This document shows positions 9,102-20,757 of a stretch of DNA of 64,000 nt, in pieces (position 1 is the first letter of the stretch; each line of letters opens with the position of its first letter). A program made the translations under genes and the position numbers. This stretch comes from Fistulifera solaris. Its lineage: Eukaryota > Bacillariophyta > Bacillariophyceae > Naviculales > Stauroneidaceae. The notes beneath the pieces were generated by a model. It did not search any database, was not told where the DNA came from, and saw nothing but the letters and a program-made list of their open reading frames with translations. The stretch lies in NCBI GenBank assembly GCA_030295235.1, contig AP026164.1:1-64000 (forward strand), written 5' to 3'.

Positions 9102-11873
9102 ATGTCATCGTCTTGTAATTGCTTGAATTGCCATCGCAAAGCCTGCGGTTACTGCTCTTCATGTCGTCAAGAAACTAGCGACGAATGTGTATTTCGGAGT
9201 TGTCAAAGCGTGGCGTATTCTTACGATTCGCAAGTAAAACGAAAACAAGAAGCGCATCGTCTCGCGAACGAGTATCTACTATTAGAATCTCTGTATCAAG
9301 AAGTTTATCTTGCAGAGTCTAGCCCGCCTACACATGCTGTGAGTGCTTTAAATAGCGTGACGAATATAGACGATGGCTTGTTTTCCTACAAAATGACGGA
9401 ATGCGATGCGAGCGATCCATCGTTCGTGACTGCCCCTGATGTCCAGGAAGAAGAAAAACATCACCAATCCAAGCCATCTCCCTTCAAGTGCGATAATTGT
9501 TCCTCTTGTCACCGAGGAGTCTGCAACATTTGCATTTATTGCAAGAAACGAGACGCTTTTACTAGAAAGACAAACCGATGTCCTTTTCTAGTTTGTGATA
9601 GCGCATCTTACTCGATCAGTTCTATCAAGGATTACAAAGAATGGCGTCACGGGCTGTTGAGGCAGACCCAGACAGATTAAGTAATTTGTATGAGAAATTG
9701 TATGGCGATACCGGCTTTATGACGAAACAACAAACAAAACGCGAAAAGGAGAGACAGTCGTTTCTGGTCAAAATGTATGGACAAGATGAAATCACGTCTA
9801 CTGGGCAACGCACGATTATGCTCCGATCGAAATTTGAATCTAAGCCGAATTCCGTCGCTATCAAAGAAGAAGATGATAATTCTTTTCTCAATCACAAAAT
9901 GGTACCTATTCGTGTACTACGGAAGCGCAAGTTTGCAGCTATAGAAGAATCGCAAGAATCCGTTATAACCAACCGCCGCTCACCCAACAAGTCGCGACAT
10001 GATCTGTGTCAGAAATGTGAAGGATGTTTAAGACAGCCATGTGGACTTTGCCTTCGATGTACGTCGTCGCGGAGTTGCGTGTTCTGGATTTGCCACAATT
10101 ACGTCTACAAATCAGCGTATAAGCAGAAATTGATGGGGCGCATTATGTCTTCATTGAAGCACACAGCCAATGAATGCGGGGATAGTCCACTTCAAATTTT
10201 AGCTGATGCTGTGATGGCGGGTCCGCTGTCCTCGCATCTAGTCCGCAAGGGTTGCCACGAACCTCTTCTACAAAAGTGCGAGACCGATCTTCACGACAAA
10301 TCAACGGGACGATCCCAACCATGTGGTAGTTGTGATGGATGCACGACCACAGATTGCGGGCTGTGTGTCCACTGCCAAGGTATGGGTTATGGTGACAGGT
10401 ACAAATGCATATTCCGAATGTGCCATGATTGCGACTACGCCCCTCGTACTTTAATGAATATGGCTGGTTACGTACTGAAGTCGTTGGACCTTACCCGAAA
10501 TCAAGACGGCACTAGCCCTTTGGATTGTTTTGCCATGACAATTGTGAATGGGCCTCTTGCTTCTGTTGCGGGAAAAATTGCTGAGGGAATAGCAGAAAGA
10601 GCGAGCAAGAAAGCATTTCTCATAAAAAGTGAAGCAGCGACGACAAAGCGAATCAGTGCTTGTGGTAAATGCAGAGGCTGTTCAATTAAAGATTGCGGGC
10701 TTTGTATCCATTGTAAAGGAATGAGTCTATATGGGCGCCGTAAATGTGTATTCCGAATATGCCACGAAGTTGAATATGCATATACATCCAGGAGTAGGAT
10801 GATTGGGCACATCGAACAATCTCTAACCCTCACCCGGCGAAACAATGGTACCAGCCCATTGGACAACTTAGCCAAAGCTGTTATGGAAGGACCTTTTGCT
10901 TCGCATCCGCGCAAAATAGCACAAATAGTCGAGAAGTGCAAAATAAAGGAATCCGACAAAGAAACGACTACGAGCCGTGTTTCGTCCCGCTTAAAACGGA
11001 GTGATTTGGAGATTTTCACTACTTCCACGCGTCCGTGTGGATCGTGTGCAGGCTGCATGTTCACGGACTGTGGGCTGTGTATACACTGCAAAGGCATGGG
11101 TCACGGTGGCCGCTGTAGGTGTGTATTCCGAATATGTCAGAAACGCGACTATGCGCCATCGACCATGATCAGTCAACGATGTTACATACGAAAATCTCTT
11201 GCTCTTACCCGTCGAAGCGATGGTTCAAGCCCTTTGGATAGCACTGCCAAAGCAGTAATGGAAGGTCTCCTAGTTCTACGCCCGCGAAAATATATTGATT
11301 TGGTTCACGACGAAGACATTTCGGCGGCAGGGGAAAGTAATGGGAGCTGCTCATCTAAGGATTCTCATGAACTTCTTAGAGGAGAAAATGAGCCCGATGC
11401 AAGTCCGTGCCATTGGTATCAAAGTTTCTTCGGGCTCCCTCACCCAGGATATTTGCATATAAAAGGACTTGGCTGGAATGATGACACGTTTGATTGGAAA
11501 GAATTTATTCTTACTCTGGAGGCGCTCTCCGATACCGAGCGACAATCGGCCATCTATTTCAACTATCAGCAAGCCATTGAGCTATCCAATGCAGTGCAGC
11601 AGAATCACACGGAAATACAAAAACTTGAACGTGCGTTGATTGCATCTATTTTTTTTACTGGTCGGCTTGCCGAGTTCACCCGAAAAGGTTTTGCTCGACA
11701 AGGCCCGCCATTCCGTCCTACTCTATTCGCTGCATTTTGAAGATGATCGGCGTTTGATGACAATGTTAACTAGCAACTTGAATTACCAGGGCGACCTTCA
11801 ACGCCTTTTGAAAAACTCTAAGTTGCAGGAGCTAGAACCAAGAGACTTCGCGAAAAAAGTCCGTGATCTGTAG
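9102..11873 (+). CDS. Protein with six CXXC-type zinc fingers
   Basis: Translation gives six repeats of the CXXC zinc-finger pattern CxxCxxCxxxxCGxCxxC...C(V/I)FRxC. They start near 9117 (CNCLNCHRKACGYCSSC), 9489 (CDNCSSCHRGVCNICIYC), 10009, 10321, 10660 and 11035. The last three keep the full DCGLC(I/V)HC(K/Q)GM core. CXXC fingers of CFP1, MLL, DNMT1 and KDM2 bind unmethylated CpG, so a nuclear chromatin role is inferred. After fingers 3-6 comes a conserved helical segment (LTRR..G(T/S)SPLD..AKAVMEGP), making a unit of 110-130 residues. The C-terminal 170 residues are helical and unrecognised. Near 9640 and in the T8 run at 11649-11656 the frame shifts by one base; joining gives about 920 residues ending at 11873. 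The ATG at 9102 precedes finger 1 and is preferred over upstream starts. The stop lies 71 bp from the convergent CCT1 stop. Confidence 0.85.
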
Positions 11874-11944
11874 ACAGCTTAAAACTAAAACTGTTCTACA
11901 AGCACATACTTTTACAAATGTCCAGAATAAGGGTGCTTACTAGA

Positions 11945-13674
11945 TTACTGTCGCTTGCTGACCGTAATGCGATCATCAATTCGTAAAATAGTAATGGCAG
12001 CCTCTGTGGCAAAGCGCAATGACTTGATCTTGGAAATGGCCGGTTCTACTACGCCAGCGGCGAGGTTGTCTCGAAGTGTACCTTCGAACAAATCCAACCC
12101 CATATGATATTTGCCCTGGGCATGGTGACTGCGCAATTGTGCAACGAGATCAGAGCTATCCAACCCCGCATTGATCGCGAGCTGCTTAGGAATCACCAAG
12201 ACCGCATCTGCGAATTCCAAAAGGCGACTTGCTCACGCGAACTCATGGTACAAGCGTGTTCCTGCAAAAAGACACTCAATGCGGCTTCCACAGCTCCACC
12301 GCCCGGAACCAGGCTATTTGATTCCAACAGACGTTTGACGACACAAGCAGCATCATGCAATGCGCGATCAATTTCGTCCAACATGTATTCATTGGCACCA
12401 CGCAAGAGAACTGTACTGGCACCAGCACCTTTGCATTCATGAAACTGCAAGACTTCAGTATCGCCAACTTTGACTTCTTGCACAAATTGGCATTCTCCAA
12501 GGTTTGCCGGATCGACGGATTCGTTTCCTTCCATATCAGCGAATGTCGTCATAATGGAAGCTCCGGTTGCCTTGGCAAGACGTTGCAATTCCACCAGAGG
12601 CACGCGACGCGCACAGAGAGCCCCTGCCTCCACGAAATACTTCATAGCAATATCGTCGATACCTTTCGTGGTCAAGATGACCTTGGCTCCCGCTTCCAAT
12701 ATCATTTGAATTTTCTGCTTGACCAAGTCCATCTCGTGCTGCTTAATACGTTCGACTTCCTTGGGATCAGTCACTTGCATTTGAACTCCCATTCCCATAC
12801 GATGACGTTGCAGATTCATATCCAAAAGCGCGATTTTTACACCACCTTCCAAGTAAGTGGGCATACCCTGCGCTGCTCGACTGGTGTCAATGCAAAAGCC
12901 ACGTGGCAACAATTGACTATCTAATGAGCTTTTCCCGTGCACTTTGACGATGTGCAATGCTCCCAGAGGATACTTAGTGACTCTATTCTTCTCAGTAGCA
13001 AGTGCTTGAACAGCTTGCACAGCCATTCGCGCAAAGAATCCATCTTCTCCGCCGATTAATTTACTGGAGAGACTGGTCCGTGCAGCTTGCACTAGATGTT
13101 CATCCGACAAAGACGACGTTTGAACGAGCAAATCGGATTTTTTGAGGTAACCAATAGCGGCTTTGAGCGCTTGACGATATCCCGTAATGACCGCAGTGGG
13201 ATGCAAAGAGTTTTTGCTAATCAAATCCTGCGCTCGTCGCAAAAGCTCGGCAGCCAACAACACGACAGACGTCGTTCCGTCCCCCACTTCCTTGTCTTGC
13301 AAAGACGCCAGATCGACCAAAAGACGTGCGGCGGGATGATCGATCGACAACTGCGACAAAATAGTGGCTCCGTCGTTGGTAATCGTCACATCACCGATGT
13401 CATCAACTAACATTTTATCAAGTCCGGTAGGACCGAGACTACTTTTGACAATGTTTGCGACCGCAATTGCGGCTGTGACATTCGATTGACGCACTTCCAT
13501 GCCTTGTTCGCGAGAGCCTCCGAGAAACTACACAAATGAAGGAAAGAACGAAAGAAAGAAGGTAAGATAATATCTGAGATTGATGTGCATCCACTGGTCA
13601 ACCGAATTTACATTCATGCATCGACTTACCAAGCCTGTTCCCGACGCCGTAGCACCGTCATAATTCCCTGGCAT
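11945..13674 (-). CDS. CCT1: T-complex protein 1 subunit alpha (CCT1)
   Basis: CCT1 is one of eight subunits of the cytosolic chaperonin CCT/TRiC, which folds actin, tubulin and other proteins with ATP. Diagnostic segments are VKSSLGPTGLDKMLVDDIGD, TNDGATIL, the ATP-site motif GDGTTSVV, and the alpha-specific C-terminus (VKSLRFATEAAITILRIDD-like). Exon 1 (13630-13674) encodes MPGNYDGATASGTGL. A 102-nt intron (13528-13629, GTAAGT...GTGTAG) leads to exon 2 starting FLGGSREQGMEVRQSNV. The frame changes once near 12219-12222, in a run of four A on the plus strand; one more base restores the family sequence around SREQVAF...EFADAVLVIPK. The tail after RIDD is shorter than in animals. Confidence 0.95.
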
Positions 13675-14360
13675 GATAAGTAATAGCTTAAATAGTAAAA
13701 TAAAGTGTTAAAGCGAAGAACGTTGAGTAAAAAGTAATAAAGGACACAATGCTCATTGTAACACTTCTCGGTTGTTATTATGTTACTCCGTATGTTTGTA
13801 GGTGGACGTCGTACAGACCGAAGTTAACTCGATGGGCGGCTGACGGGCGGGATTGCGGTCTGAAGTTCAATAAGTATGCGACGTGCAAGCCGCCATTTAG
13901 ATTCATGCAAGTCTAATCTAACCGGAACACATTTTAAAATGTAATCCAGTGTGTAATTACTTTAGAACAGCAGGCTTCAGCAGTCTAGCTCTACTCTAGC
14001 AGCCTGGCTCAGAAGGATTTTGATTCATGACTGAAATGCAGTCGCTGCAAAATGTCGTTTACACAAAGTTTCTATAGTAATGACAGAAAGCGATGGTCCG
14101 GATGACATCAATTGCCTAACTTTACACCACCCATGATTTCTTATTGTTGTTAATGTGTCGGACGACTTTTACGCCGACGGTAGCACTTGACTAAGCCCAG
14201 AGCAAGAAGGCCTAAGCTCGTGAGGGTTCGCGCTTCATCATAATCAACACCCGCCTAGAAAGTTAAGTACAACAAGCGTTGCAACTTTATCACTACCTGT
14301 ACTTATTTACGTATTACTTGAATATACACGTGGAATTAGACTTCGTTTCCCCTTCGTTGT
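13675..14360. other. Intergenic region, no gene seen
   Basis: Nearly 700 bp between CCT1 and the VWA gene hold no supported gene. It contains the CCT1 promoter and the 3' region of the VWA gene. One TACTCCGTA word lies at about 13783. Confidence 0.6.
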
Positions 14361-15786
14361 TTACCCCTCAGCCTGCTTCAATTGTTGCTTAAAGGTTTGT
14401 ACAGCCGGAATCTGGTTGGCTACCGGTACACGGACAAAATCACTGTAATACGCTCGCCAGTTCTGATTTTTCTTGAGCTGATCGGCTTTCTTGGGTCGTC
14501 CGTAATCATCATTCTCTACCACACGAGCATGTTGGGCTTTCATAAAGTGATCGAAATAATGCTTGTACGACGCTTCATCGTGATTCACTCCCAACAAGTT
14601 GTCTAACGTCGTCTTTGTGAAAGGAACGCTCTCGTCCATCGCATCGAGGTCTTCGGGACTCGACGCCGCAACGAGGGAGCAAATTAAATAAAAACCTTTG
14701 GTAAAGGGCAACGCCATTCCTTGGTCACGTAAGACTTCCGCAGCTTCGTCCGCAAAGTCGTCACACTCCGAGCAATAAGGCGCTACCTCCTCGACGTCTT
14801 TCATCCATTCGACTTCCGCATCGGTATCAGAACAAGAAAGAAAAAGTCATTGGATTTTGTGCCGGATTCAGCCGATTGATTAACAGCTTAGTAATTCCTT
14901 CTTTGGCGAGAAGACCCCCGTTGGGTGTACCGTCGCAAAGAGATAGCGCGCGATACTTCGATTCGCCCCCATTGCAAAAAGACTCTTGCAATTTTTCAAA
15001 CACCGGTGTACCTCCCATGGGCCCTCTTTGAAAGCAGGCATCGATTTGACGATACGCGTCAACCAGAAACGACTTAGGATCCCGACCTAGTCTCTTCAAC
15101 GAGACCCGATCTGGGCGATTGAGAAAACAAACTTGAATTTCCTGAAACGGAACGTACGCCAAGATTTCCAGCATCTCCTTCAATCGAGCATGTGCTTCTT
15201 GCCAGCGTGTTTGCGTCTGTTTCGTGGCCGTCAGTGTATCCGATAAAAGCGTCATCGAGCCGCTATCGTCAACCATGAATTCCAACACCTCAAATTCACT
15301 CAACATCATGAGTTTATTCATCAATCCCATCGGTACTTCGTATTTATTCAAAACACTCCCGAGTTCATCAACCATAGTATCCGGTTGCATTCCAGCTTCC
15401 ATAGATATTTCCGGTTCTTGCATCATTTCAATTGTAGCGTTCGTACTTTCACTAAGAGCGAATTCCTTTCCCCCGGAAGAAGCTACACTTGCTTCATTAA
15501 GAGCTTCATGATCTTCCATGTTTGTTACAACAGGCAAAGCAACGTTAGCGTTCGCTACCGTTGTCGCCGGCTTTCCTTCCGTTGCTTCTTTCCATTTCTT
15601 AAATTCCGGGTTGAGCTTCATCACACCATCAATACGAACATATTTCTTTGGAGGCGTAGAAGATGCACTCCCTGTATAAGATGTTGTTGCTGCTGTCATC
15701 GACACAGCAGGGTTGTAAGGTGGGGGATTGCTAGATGCCGGAGGAGGAGGATTATTCAGGGCTTGCGAAAACGGATTGTAAACCAT
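14361..15786 (-). CDS. von Willebrand factor A-domain protein
   Basis: From the ATG at 15786 the protein starts with a proline-rich segment (ALNNPPPPASSNPPPYNP), then a short conserved stretch (KKYVRIDGVMKLNPEFKKWKE), an acidic linker and a VWA domain from about residue 165. The MIDAS motif DxSxS is present as DDSGSM, with a matching threonine in MGGTPVF. The domain end and a C-terminal region (WMKDVEEVAPYCSECDDFAD...) are in a second frame; a one-base change near 14840 in a T-rich run joins them. Such cytosolic VWA proteins bind Mg2+ and act as assembly scaffolds, but the partner is unknown. The C-terminal 140 residues contain LPFTKGFYLICSLVAAS and lack a domain I can name. The open frame upstream of 15786 is probably leader. 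Confidence 0.8.
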
Positions 15787-16546
15787 TTTTGTGCTTTTAA
15801 ATTGCTCAGCGCAGTATAAAGGTACCGACAAGAAGATTTGACTTGTAATTATAAATAATGTGATCTTGACTTCAAGTTTTGTTGTTTTACCAGGTATTTT
15901 GTAATGAAAGTGTCGAAGTCGACGATCGAGGAAACGAGAGTTCGCAAAGCTCGCAACATCATCTTGCGCAAACGCAACAAAACACTCAGAAGCTCGATTA
16001 AAAAGAAGGCAATCCCAAGACCCAAATGACAAACACGACTGACTCAGCCTACGTGCAACCGTCGACCGTCTCATGAGGTCATGAACTGCAGGCTGCAGGT
16101 ACATGTTTAGTAGTCAGTAGTCTTGACTTTTGTGAGTGCTCTCTCTACACTCCACGCTACAGAGTAAAAGGCGATGGGGAGTGAGTAGTGAACAGTGCCA
16201 CGTAGGCCATAAAAGTCATTCGTTGCACTACAAGGCTCTATACTACGTTTTCAAAAACAACTGCTTCTTTCTCGTCATTTACAGTACAGTATTATTTTTT
16301 CTCCTCGCAGCTCTTTTTCTCCTTTCGTCGTCAACAGAATACCAGGTAGACAACCTCCCTCGCAACTCTCAACCATCAAAGCATCACACGAATCTGACAT
16401 CCATCAGCATCACCTTTCCATTATCAAATTATTAACGACACTTCAAGCAAGCAGTCTCTAAATCTGCTCCTTACTACCTTCTCAACAGCGCTTGCTCATT
16501 GTCTTTCAACGTTCCCTTCCTCTCAATATCTTTTGCAACACAGGCA
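15787..16546. other. Divergent intergenic region
   Basis: The 760 bp between the divergently transcribed VWA and apyrase genes should hold both promoters. A TACCAGGTA word is seen near 15888 and near 16341. No further gene is supported. Confidence 0.5.
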
Positions 16547-18106
16547 ATGGTATGCGTAGGGCGTGTATTCCTTTTCGGAGTTGCCTTATCGATCTTTCTC
16601 GCAACAGGCAGCTTTGCTTCTTCTAACGTGGAAACGGAATCGCCTTTCTGGATTGTGATTGATGGCGGTTCGACCGGCAGTCGATTGCACATTTTCGAGT
16701 TTATTGATGATCGTGTCGAGCGACGAGGATCTTCACGAGCAAATTTCCCATTGAGCGCATTCGGTCGTACCGGAGAGGATCTGTTAAAGCCTTTGAATGC
16801 AACAAAAGTAGCAGAGCATTTGTTGCCGACTTTTGTGTTTGCTGCTGAAAAAATTCCCAAGCAATATCATGCGTCGACGCCAGTTTATTATCAAGCTACG
16901 GCAGGGATGCGTTTGTTAGACGACACTGAACAAGAAGCCTTGTACGATGCTTTGTATCAGGGACTCGTTGAATCGCCCGATTTCATGTTTTCCAATCTAC
17001 AACGAGAAAACATTGCTACTTTGTCTGGCGAAGCGGAGGGATTCTATGGAGCTGTCGCAGCAAATTATTTACAAGGAACAATTGATGTTGATTTGAATTT
17101 TATTGCAACAGATGCTGCCCCTATAGGGGCTTTGGATATGGGAGGATCGTCGACACAGATTGTATTTCTACCTTCACTTTCGTCGGGTTCATCAACCCCC
17201 GACAATTATTGGAGATCTTGTGTCAGTGATGATCTCATGACGCATGAACCGATTCTAATTGAGGCTGCTTTACAGGATTGTCACAAGGCGCAGTCATCGA
17301 ATGAGTTGCCTTCTCGCTTGAATGGGCCCGACTTTTTTGCTACATCGTACTTATCCTATGGCGTCGAGAAATTTAGGGAAAGATTATGGACTTTATGGGT
17401 CAAGGAACATGTGGAAAACATTAAACCGAATGAATGCGACTTGGGAGTTGTCGAAAATCCGTGCCTGTTTCCGGGCTACTCTATCGAATGGATGGGACAC
17501 ACATTGAAAGGAACTGGAGATGCTGGCAAATGTATTGAGCAAGTCAAACGACTGATACCACATCCCCATCAGCCGGATCACGATCATAAACTTGGAACGC
17601 ACGTTGGAGGCGTAGAACATCCGCAAGTGCAAGGAAAGTTCCTTGCAATGTCACTCTACTTTTTTACGCTGGATAGTTTACGAGTCCTCAGTGGGCACGA
17701 AGCGTTGGAGTTGTCTTGGCCCTCACCTAGTATCGCTGAACTTTATGACGCTTTGCCAGGACTTTGTAGTCGCGAATGGCATACTGATTTGTCAATCAAT
17801 GGCAAGCATGAGTTCACGTCTGATGATGTATTACCGCACCGATGTTTGGAAAGCGTGTATCTGGTGACCCTTCTTCGTGATGGCTTCGGCTTTTCGATGG
17901 ACTCACGAGACATTACCTTCACCTTCCTTGTTGATGGAAACGAGGTTGAATGGGGTTTGGGCATGGTATTAAGTCTACATGCTGCACAACACGCCCGTCA
18001 TGAAATGGAGCAAGAAGATGATAGTAATTCGACACATCGTCGGGCTACAATCCCGAAAGTGGGACAATATCTTTGGGAATTTCTGACAGAGAACTTTCTC
18101 TCGTGA
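16547..18106 (+). CDS. Apyrase / NTPDase (GDA1-CD39 family)
   Basis: This family hydrolyses nucleoside tri- and/or diphosphates in the secretory lumen or outside the cell. All main apyrase-conserved regions are visible: ACR1 VIDGGSTGSRLHIF, ACR2 YYQATAGMRLL, ACR3 LSGEAEGFYGAVAANYL and ACR4 LDMGGSSTQIVF. The 519-residue protein starts at the ATG at 16547 with a hydrophobic segment (VFLFGVALSIFLATGSFA) that serves as signal peptide or anchor. A second C-terminal membrane span, as in CD39, is not obvious. The length is typical. Whether it is a Golgi GDPase/UDPase or a secreted apyrase cannot be decided. An open frame upstream of 16547 uses a non-ATG start. Confidence 0.93.
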   Translation: MVCVGRVFLFGVALSIFLATGSFASSNVETESPFWIVIDGGSTGSRLHIFEFIDDRVERRGSSRANFPLSAFGRTGEDLLKPLNATKVAEHLLPTFVFAAEKIPKQYHASTPVYYQATAGMRLLDDTEQEALYDALYQGLVESPDFMFSNLQRENIATLSGEAEGFYGAVAANYLQGTIDVDLNFIATDAAPIGALDMGGSSTQIVFLPSLSSGSSTPDNYWRSCVSDDLMTHEPILIEAALQDCHKAQSSNELPSRLNGPDFFATSYLSYGVEKFRERLWTLWVKEHVENIKPNECDLGVVENPCLFPGYSIEWMGHTLKGTGDAGKCIEQVKRLIPHPHQPDHDHKLGTHVGGVEHPQVQGKFLAMSLYFFTLDSLRVLSGHEALELSWPSPSIAELYDALPGLCSREWHTDLSINGKHEFTSDDVLPHRCLESVYLVTLLRDGFGFSMDSRDITFTFLVDGNEVEWGLGMVLSLHAAQHARHEMEQEDDSNSTHRRATIPKVGQYLWEFLTENFLS

Positions 18107-18814
18107 GAATCGTCGCCAGTCTTTGAACTGTACAGGTCTATTTAGAACAAAACACTGCAGATTGTTTTATATCGCGTTACTTCAACAGTGCAAACAATCT
18201 GAGCTCCTGTGTAACGACGAGTGGCAGATGACATTTCGGCACTGTTTTCTTGTGTCGTGCACACTTTGGTCGGCAAATGTTTGAGTAACAAACATTTATC
18301 CGCGATGCATAATTTGCGAACCAATGAAATTACAGTTAGTTCTTTTGTTTATCCGTATACTTCTCAGATTGCCACACGATGATCCAGGTTGGTAGTTAGT
18401 TGTTAGTTGCTGTAACCTTAGCTGTCTGTCTGTTGTCCTAGTTTGACAAACTGTCGCGCATTGCGCGCGCAGGCAGCCGCAGGATTGGCCGTCTGGCCTC
18501 ATTCCGTTCTCTACTGAACGTTTACGGACACGTGGCACTTCCGGCTTCCGGATCGTTTATACCACACAGCTGCGTACATTCAGTATTACAGTCGTGGGTC
18601 TTGGGTCATTCCACGCGCGCCGCTCCTCATCGCCAGATACGAAATTACTCTAAGCTATGATGTAGTCTTGCGTCCGCGTACCTCACCGAAAAAGATCGCA
18701 GACCGCAGACGCAAACGCGAAATAATCGATCCGCTGCAGCTATACAAAGTATTATTGTTGTTGCGCCTCCTTTTCATCCAACAATAACATTCTATCTTTC
18801 ACACAATTATCACA
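18107..18814. other. Intergenic region, no gene seen
   Basis: About 700 bp between the apyrase and the PDI-like gene. A CT-rich and then A-rich leader precedes the ATG at 18815. Nothing else is supported. Confidence 0.55.
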
Positions 18815-19468
18815 ATGAAGTGGACTATTGCTACATTCATCGGCGCTGCTGCCGTTGCTCAAGCCATTGAGCTCACTCCGGAGAACTTTGACGCTGAGAC
18901 AGCCGGAAAGACTGTGTTTATCAAATACTTCGCTCCTTGGTGCGGTCATTGCAAGAAATTAAAGCCCGATTGGGACAAGTTGATGGAAGAATTCAACAGT
19001 AATCCCACTCAGCTTATCGCTGATGTTGATTGTACTGCTGAAGGAAAGCCTTTGTGTGATGCTGTCGGCGTCCGAGGTTACCCGACTCTCAAATGGGGAG
19101 ATCCGTCGGCCTTGGAGGACTACCAAGGAGGACGTGATTACGAGACTTTGAAGGCCTTTGCCGAGAAGAACTTGAAGCCTGTATGCAGCCCTGCTAACAT
19201 TGACTTGTGCGACGCTGACAAGAAGGCTCAAATCGAGAAGCTCTTGGCCATGCCTGATGCCGAGTTAGAGAAGTCCATTCAAGAGAATGTTGACGCCATG
19301 AAGAAGATCGAAGATGAGTTCAACGAGTTTGTTCAAGGTCTACAAAAGCAATACCAAGATGCCACCTCGAAGAAGGAAGCCGACTTGGCTGCCATCAAGG
19401 ACTCTGGTTTCGGCTTGATGAAGGCGGTCAAGGCGCACAAAGCTAAGGGTGCCAAGGATGAGTTGTAA
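18815..19468 (+). CDS. ER thioredoxin / PDI-like protein with KDEL signal
   Basis: The 217-residue product has a signal peptide (MKWTIATFIGAAAVAQAIEL), one thioredoxin domain with the active site APWCGHCKKLKP near residues 46-57, and the cis-proline loop VRGYPTLKWG. An alpha-helical region from about residue 135 to the end is rich in Lys, Glu and Asp, and the protein ends in KDEL, the ER retrieval signal. It therefore probably catalyses disulfide formation or exchange in the ER lumen. A single a-type domain followed by a charged helical tail is shorter than classical PDI (about 500 aa) and resembles the small PDI-like proteins of algae. No intron or frame break. Confidence 0.95.
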   Translation: MKWTIATFIGAAAVAQAIELTPENFDAETAGKTVFIKYFAPWCGHCKKLKPDWDKLMEEFNSNPTQLIADVDCTAEGKPLCDAVGVRGYPTLKWGDPSALEDYQGGRDYETLKAFAEKNLKPVCSPANIDLCDADKKAQIEKLLAMPDAELEKSIQENVDAMKKIEDEFNEFVQGLQKQYQDATSKKEADLAAIKDSGFGLMKAVKAHKAKGAKDEL

Positions 19469-20757
19469 GATTGCATTGAAATAGTCTTAACGGATAGTCA
19501 AAGAATCAAAATAAACCTTTGGGTTCATGACATGTTTGCTGAACGATTCCTGCGCGTGTTAGCTACGCTATCGTAATCGCAAATGAACGTTAGAATCGAA
19601 AAAGAAATATGCGACCTGATATCATTTAATATACTAGCCTAGATCCATGGTGCGGATATTGATATTCGACATCAGTTGGAGTGAGCGGGTCGTTGAGTTA
19701 GGTAATCATGATGAAGTTCTGATGATGTTCTTCCGATAAAAGATTCTCCATCAGAAGAAATTGGGCTGTAATCGAAGGAGCACCAGTCACAGCTCTATTC
19801 TCTTGGAAGACTCACGACCATCGACTACTAAACAAGCGCCCTGGTTGAATACATCAATAATGTACAACCCGCGAAACATTTCAGCAATGTTTCTTTGCGT
19901 TGTTGTGGCCATTGCGCGTATCGGCCTGATCAAGTTGTGACGCGGTAGCATTGTCGTTACATCATTGATGCGTATCAAGTTGGAAGCACTTAAGACACTG
20001 CTCTCCTTATTCGACGGCTAGTCAACTCTACTATATTGCTTACTCCGTGACGTGAACTACCGACGAGAAATACGAGCGAGGAATGGAAAGCTTAATAGCC
20101 TTACATCATTTTTTGACGTCTTGAAGAAACTTTCGTCATTGTCATTCAAGCAGCAATATTCCAAAGAAGCAGATAGTCGTCAAGTCGAATCCCTACTTTC
20201 TCGTAGCGCTCTCGAACCTCAACGATACCACGATAAATTCTCCACAGCAAGACGCACGTCGTTGTTGTGTGAAAGCTCTGCAAATCGTCATGCTGATTTT
20301 GTCACTTGATTTATTGTCGACAAAGGTAACTTCATATCAACTTTCTAGTTCATTTGTTGTTTTGCTTAAACATGACGTCGCATCAGTCTCAGACACGGTC
20401 TCATGGTTATTGCGTTCATTACTGTGGTCATCTGTCTCTATGACCTCAATGCTCTCTGCCGAACAGAGAATGTTCTCCCCCTCATAGTCAGGGCGCCTTC
20501 GCCTTTCTTGACGTTCGTAACCACCTCCTTTGGGAACAGAATCACCTTGTTTATTGCTAGCAAAGATTCGACTGTTGTTGATGATAATAATTGATAATTG
20601 ACTCCATTAAAAAAATGAAAAACGAGTCAGTCCCGACAATGAGTCCCGTATCCCGTGCAATCAATCAGCAATCAGCAATCAGACAATCAGCAATCAGTAA
20701 CCTTAATAGAAAAAGATAGTACTGAATTTTGAGAGTTCAAATACCACAACGACACTT
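19469..20757. other. Intergenic region, no gene seen
   Basis: Nearly 1.3 kb without a supportable gene. Around 20655-20700 the words CAATCAGCAATCAGACAATCAGCAATCAG form a small imperfect tandem repeat. Confidence 0.6.

Noticed and set aside
1035-11740. Treating all frame-broken genes as pseudogenes
   Set aside because: The breaks are single bases at homopolymers in conserved essential genes such as CCT1, which fits sequencing error better than gene loss. Only the importin and Nup50 copies show further signs of decay.
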